Below are positions 62,901 to 64,000 of a DNA stretch of 64,000 nucleotides, piece after piece. The stretch is from assembly GCF_002934665.1 (NCBI RefSeq), contig NZ_NIRS01000002.1, forward strand, positions 496,001 through 560,000, read 5' to 3'. The translations under genes and the position numbers were made by a program. This DNA is from Pseudomonas laurylsulfatiphila (GTDB lineage: Bacteria; Pseudomonadota; Gammaproteobacteria; Pseudomonadales; Pseudomonadaceae). Position 1 is the first letter of the stretch. Each line of letters opens with the position of its first letter. The notes below the pieces were generated by a model. It did not search any database. It saw only the letters and a list, made by a program, of their open reading frames with translations, and was not told the DNA's origin.

Positions 62901-63836
62901 TCAGTCACCCATCGACCCCAGGAGCCACTGGCGAAATATCTCGGCAGCGGCAGAACGCTTACGATGCTTGAGCGACACCAGGAATTCGCCATTGCCTGTC
63001 ACGCATTCGAAAGGCGTCACCCGCTGCAATTCTCCCTTGGCCAGCGCCTCATCGGCCATGAACGTCCAGGCCAGGCCGATGCCCATGCCTTGTTGAACGG
63101 CCCGATACGCCAACGTCAGCTGGTTGAAGACCGGGGCTTTGTCGCGCGCGACGAAGTCGATACCAAAGTGGCCGAACCATTGATGCCAGTCCAGACACTG
63201 CCAGGCGCAGGTGTCGATCTGCACCAGGTTGGCTTGCGCCAATTGTTCCAGCGTCTCAACCCCCGAGACATCCAGAGAAGGATGAGCCACGGCATAGACG
63301 ATTTCCGGCAGCAGGAAATCGCTGTCCAGCGAAGGCCATTGGCCAGAACCGTAGAGAACACCCACGTCGAAATCATTGAGGCTGGCCTCATCGAATTCAT
63401 TCATCGCGTGCACGTGCACGGCGATGTCGGGGTACGCCTTGTTGAATTCGATCAGTTTCGGGAACAGCCAGAATTGGGCCAGGGCATGGGTCGCCAGCAC
63501 AGAGACGGCGTTGGACTGATGAACGTTGCGAATTCGCGTGACGCTTTGGTACATCGTGGTGAGGAGCACGTTGACTGTCATCAGCAGTTCATCCCCTGCG
63601 CTGGTCAACTTGACCCCTCTCGGTTTGCGCTCGAAGAGCGGGACGCCCATGCAGTCTTCAAGCTGGCGCATCTGTTTGCTCACGGCGCTCTGGGTCAGAA
63701 ACAGTTCGCCGGCGGCGCCCGTGAAGCTGGCGTGTCGTCCCACGGCCTCGAACGTGATCAGGGTCTCCAATGGGGGCAAGGTACGCAGATAACGGTTGAT
63801 GACGGATCTCCAGGACTGGCGATTGCTGCAAGACAT
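62901..63836 (-). CDS. LysR-type regulator (GcvA-like)
   Basis: This 311-residue protein has the winged helix LPPLETLITFEAVGRHASFTGAAGELFLTQSAVSKQMRQLEDCMGVPLF and a GcvA-type effector domain (VSVLATHALAQFWLFPKLIEFNKAYPDIAVHVHAMN). The start is uncertain: 63836 (GGGGA immediately before the ATG) or 63890. It is divergent from an EamA-like exporter gene that begins at 63927, which is its likely target. Confidence 0.88.
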   Translation of the reverse strand: MSCSNRQSWRSVINRYLRTLPPLETLITFEAVGRHASFTGAAGELFLTQSAVSKQMRQLEDCMGVPLFERKPRGVKLTSAGDELLMTVNVLLTTMYQSVTRIRNVHQSNAVSVLATHALAQFWLFPKLIEFNKAYPDIAVHVHAMNEFDEASLNDFDVGVLYGSGQWPSLDSDFLLPEIVYAVAHPSLDVSGVETLEQLAQANLVQIDTCAWQCLDWHQWFGHFGIDFVARDKAPVFNQLTLAYRAVQQGMGIGLAWTFMADEALAKGELQRVTPFECVTGNGEFLVSLKHRKRSAAAEIFRQWLLGSMGD

Positions 63837-63926
63837 TCCCCTGCGGAATGGGTGACCAACTTTATATCGCAGGTGGCGCTTATCTGCCATGGCTAGAATG
63901 CGGCTAAACAGCCTGCCAGAGCCAAG

Positions 63927-64000
63927 ATGATGAACAGTGGCGTTGTATTTGCGATATTGGCGGGTGCCATCTGGGGTGGCGTGATTATCGGCCCTTCGTT
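63927..64000 (+). CDS. EamA/DMT-family transporter, N-terminus only (cut by window end)
   Basis: The frame opens MMNSGVVFAILAGAIWGGVI and runs on to the window edge. A first helix with a GAxWG motif is characteristic of drug/metabolite exporters of the EamA family. Too short for certainty. It is divergent from the GcvA-like LysR gene. Confidence 0.55.
   Translation, partial: MMNSGVVFAILAGAIWGGVIIGPS

Overview
The window is a 64 kb piece of a high-GC Pseudomonas chromosome, most likely of the P. fluorescens group. The evidence is the gene repertoire (arsRBCH, BauA/MmsA-type enzymes, several HisJ/HisQMP-type amino-acid transporters, many LysR regulators), the Pseudomonas-type REP/REPIN repeats and the strong AGGAG ribosome-binding sites. 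This placement is inferred from recognised protein families, not from a database search. No rRNA, complete tRNA, transposase, phage gene or CRISPR array was seen.

1-16.3 kb is mixed accessory and housekeeping content: the end of an MFS drug exporter, a QEGLA/DUF1704 putative metallopeptidase, a DUF3300-DUF2950 envelope pair, a GNAT acetyltransferase, an arsR-arsB-arsC-arsH arsenic operon with a clear dyad operator, an exported Gly/His-rich protein with LEA-like 11-residue repeats, an exported DUF4432 aldose-epimerase-like protein, a class V aminotransferase, a membrane diguanylate cyclase with a GGEEM active-site variant, and a LysR regulator divergent from a Tat-exported aldo/keto reductase.

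16.8-28 kb holds two adjacent polar-amino-acid ABC import modules. The first has a TIM-barrel isomerase, a 2-oxoglutarate/Fe(II) oxygenase, a binding protein, a fused permease-ATPase and an SDR lacking the usual Tyr/Lys pair. The second has a binding protein, two permeases, an AstE/aspartoacylase-like hydrolase, an ATPase and an RpiR regulator. A tandem REPIN array separates them.

28.3-52.6 kb is the most interesting part. It looks like one regulon for oxidative, tetrahydrofolate-dependent N-demethylation of a small amine, feeding beta-alanine breakdown. It contains two FAD/GcvT dehydrogenases of the dimethylglycine/sarcosine dehydrogenase type, EtfBA and ETF-ubiquinone oxidoreductase for the electrons, FolD, PurU and GlyA for the C1 units, a PotFGHI-like importer with two near-duplicate binding proteins, a GlcG-like protein, a FolK-like kinase fused to an XRE DNA-binding domain, a beta-alanine:pyruvate transaminase and a CoA-acylating semialdehyde dehydrogenase. 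Two LysR genes lie inside. Three of its promoters (before etfB, before the ETF-QO gene, and between the second LysR gene and the second FAD/GcvT gene) share an ungapped 44-bp element with a LysR-type dyad.

53-64 kb carries a third HisJQMP-type module with an M20 amidohydrolase and divergent LysR, a Gfa formaldehyde-activating enzyme, a locally AT-richer glycosyltransferase plus 2OG-oxygenase pair, a 24-residue membrane protein, a zinc-ribbon membrane protein, an EthD protein, a LysR regulator and the start of an EamA-like transporter cut by the window edge.
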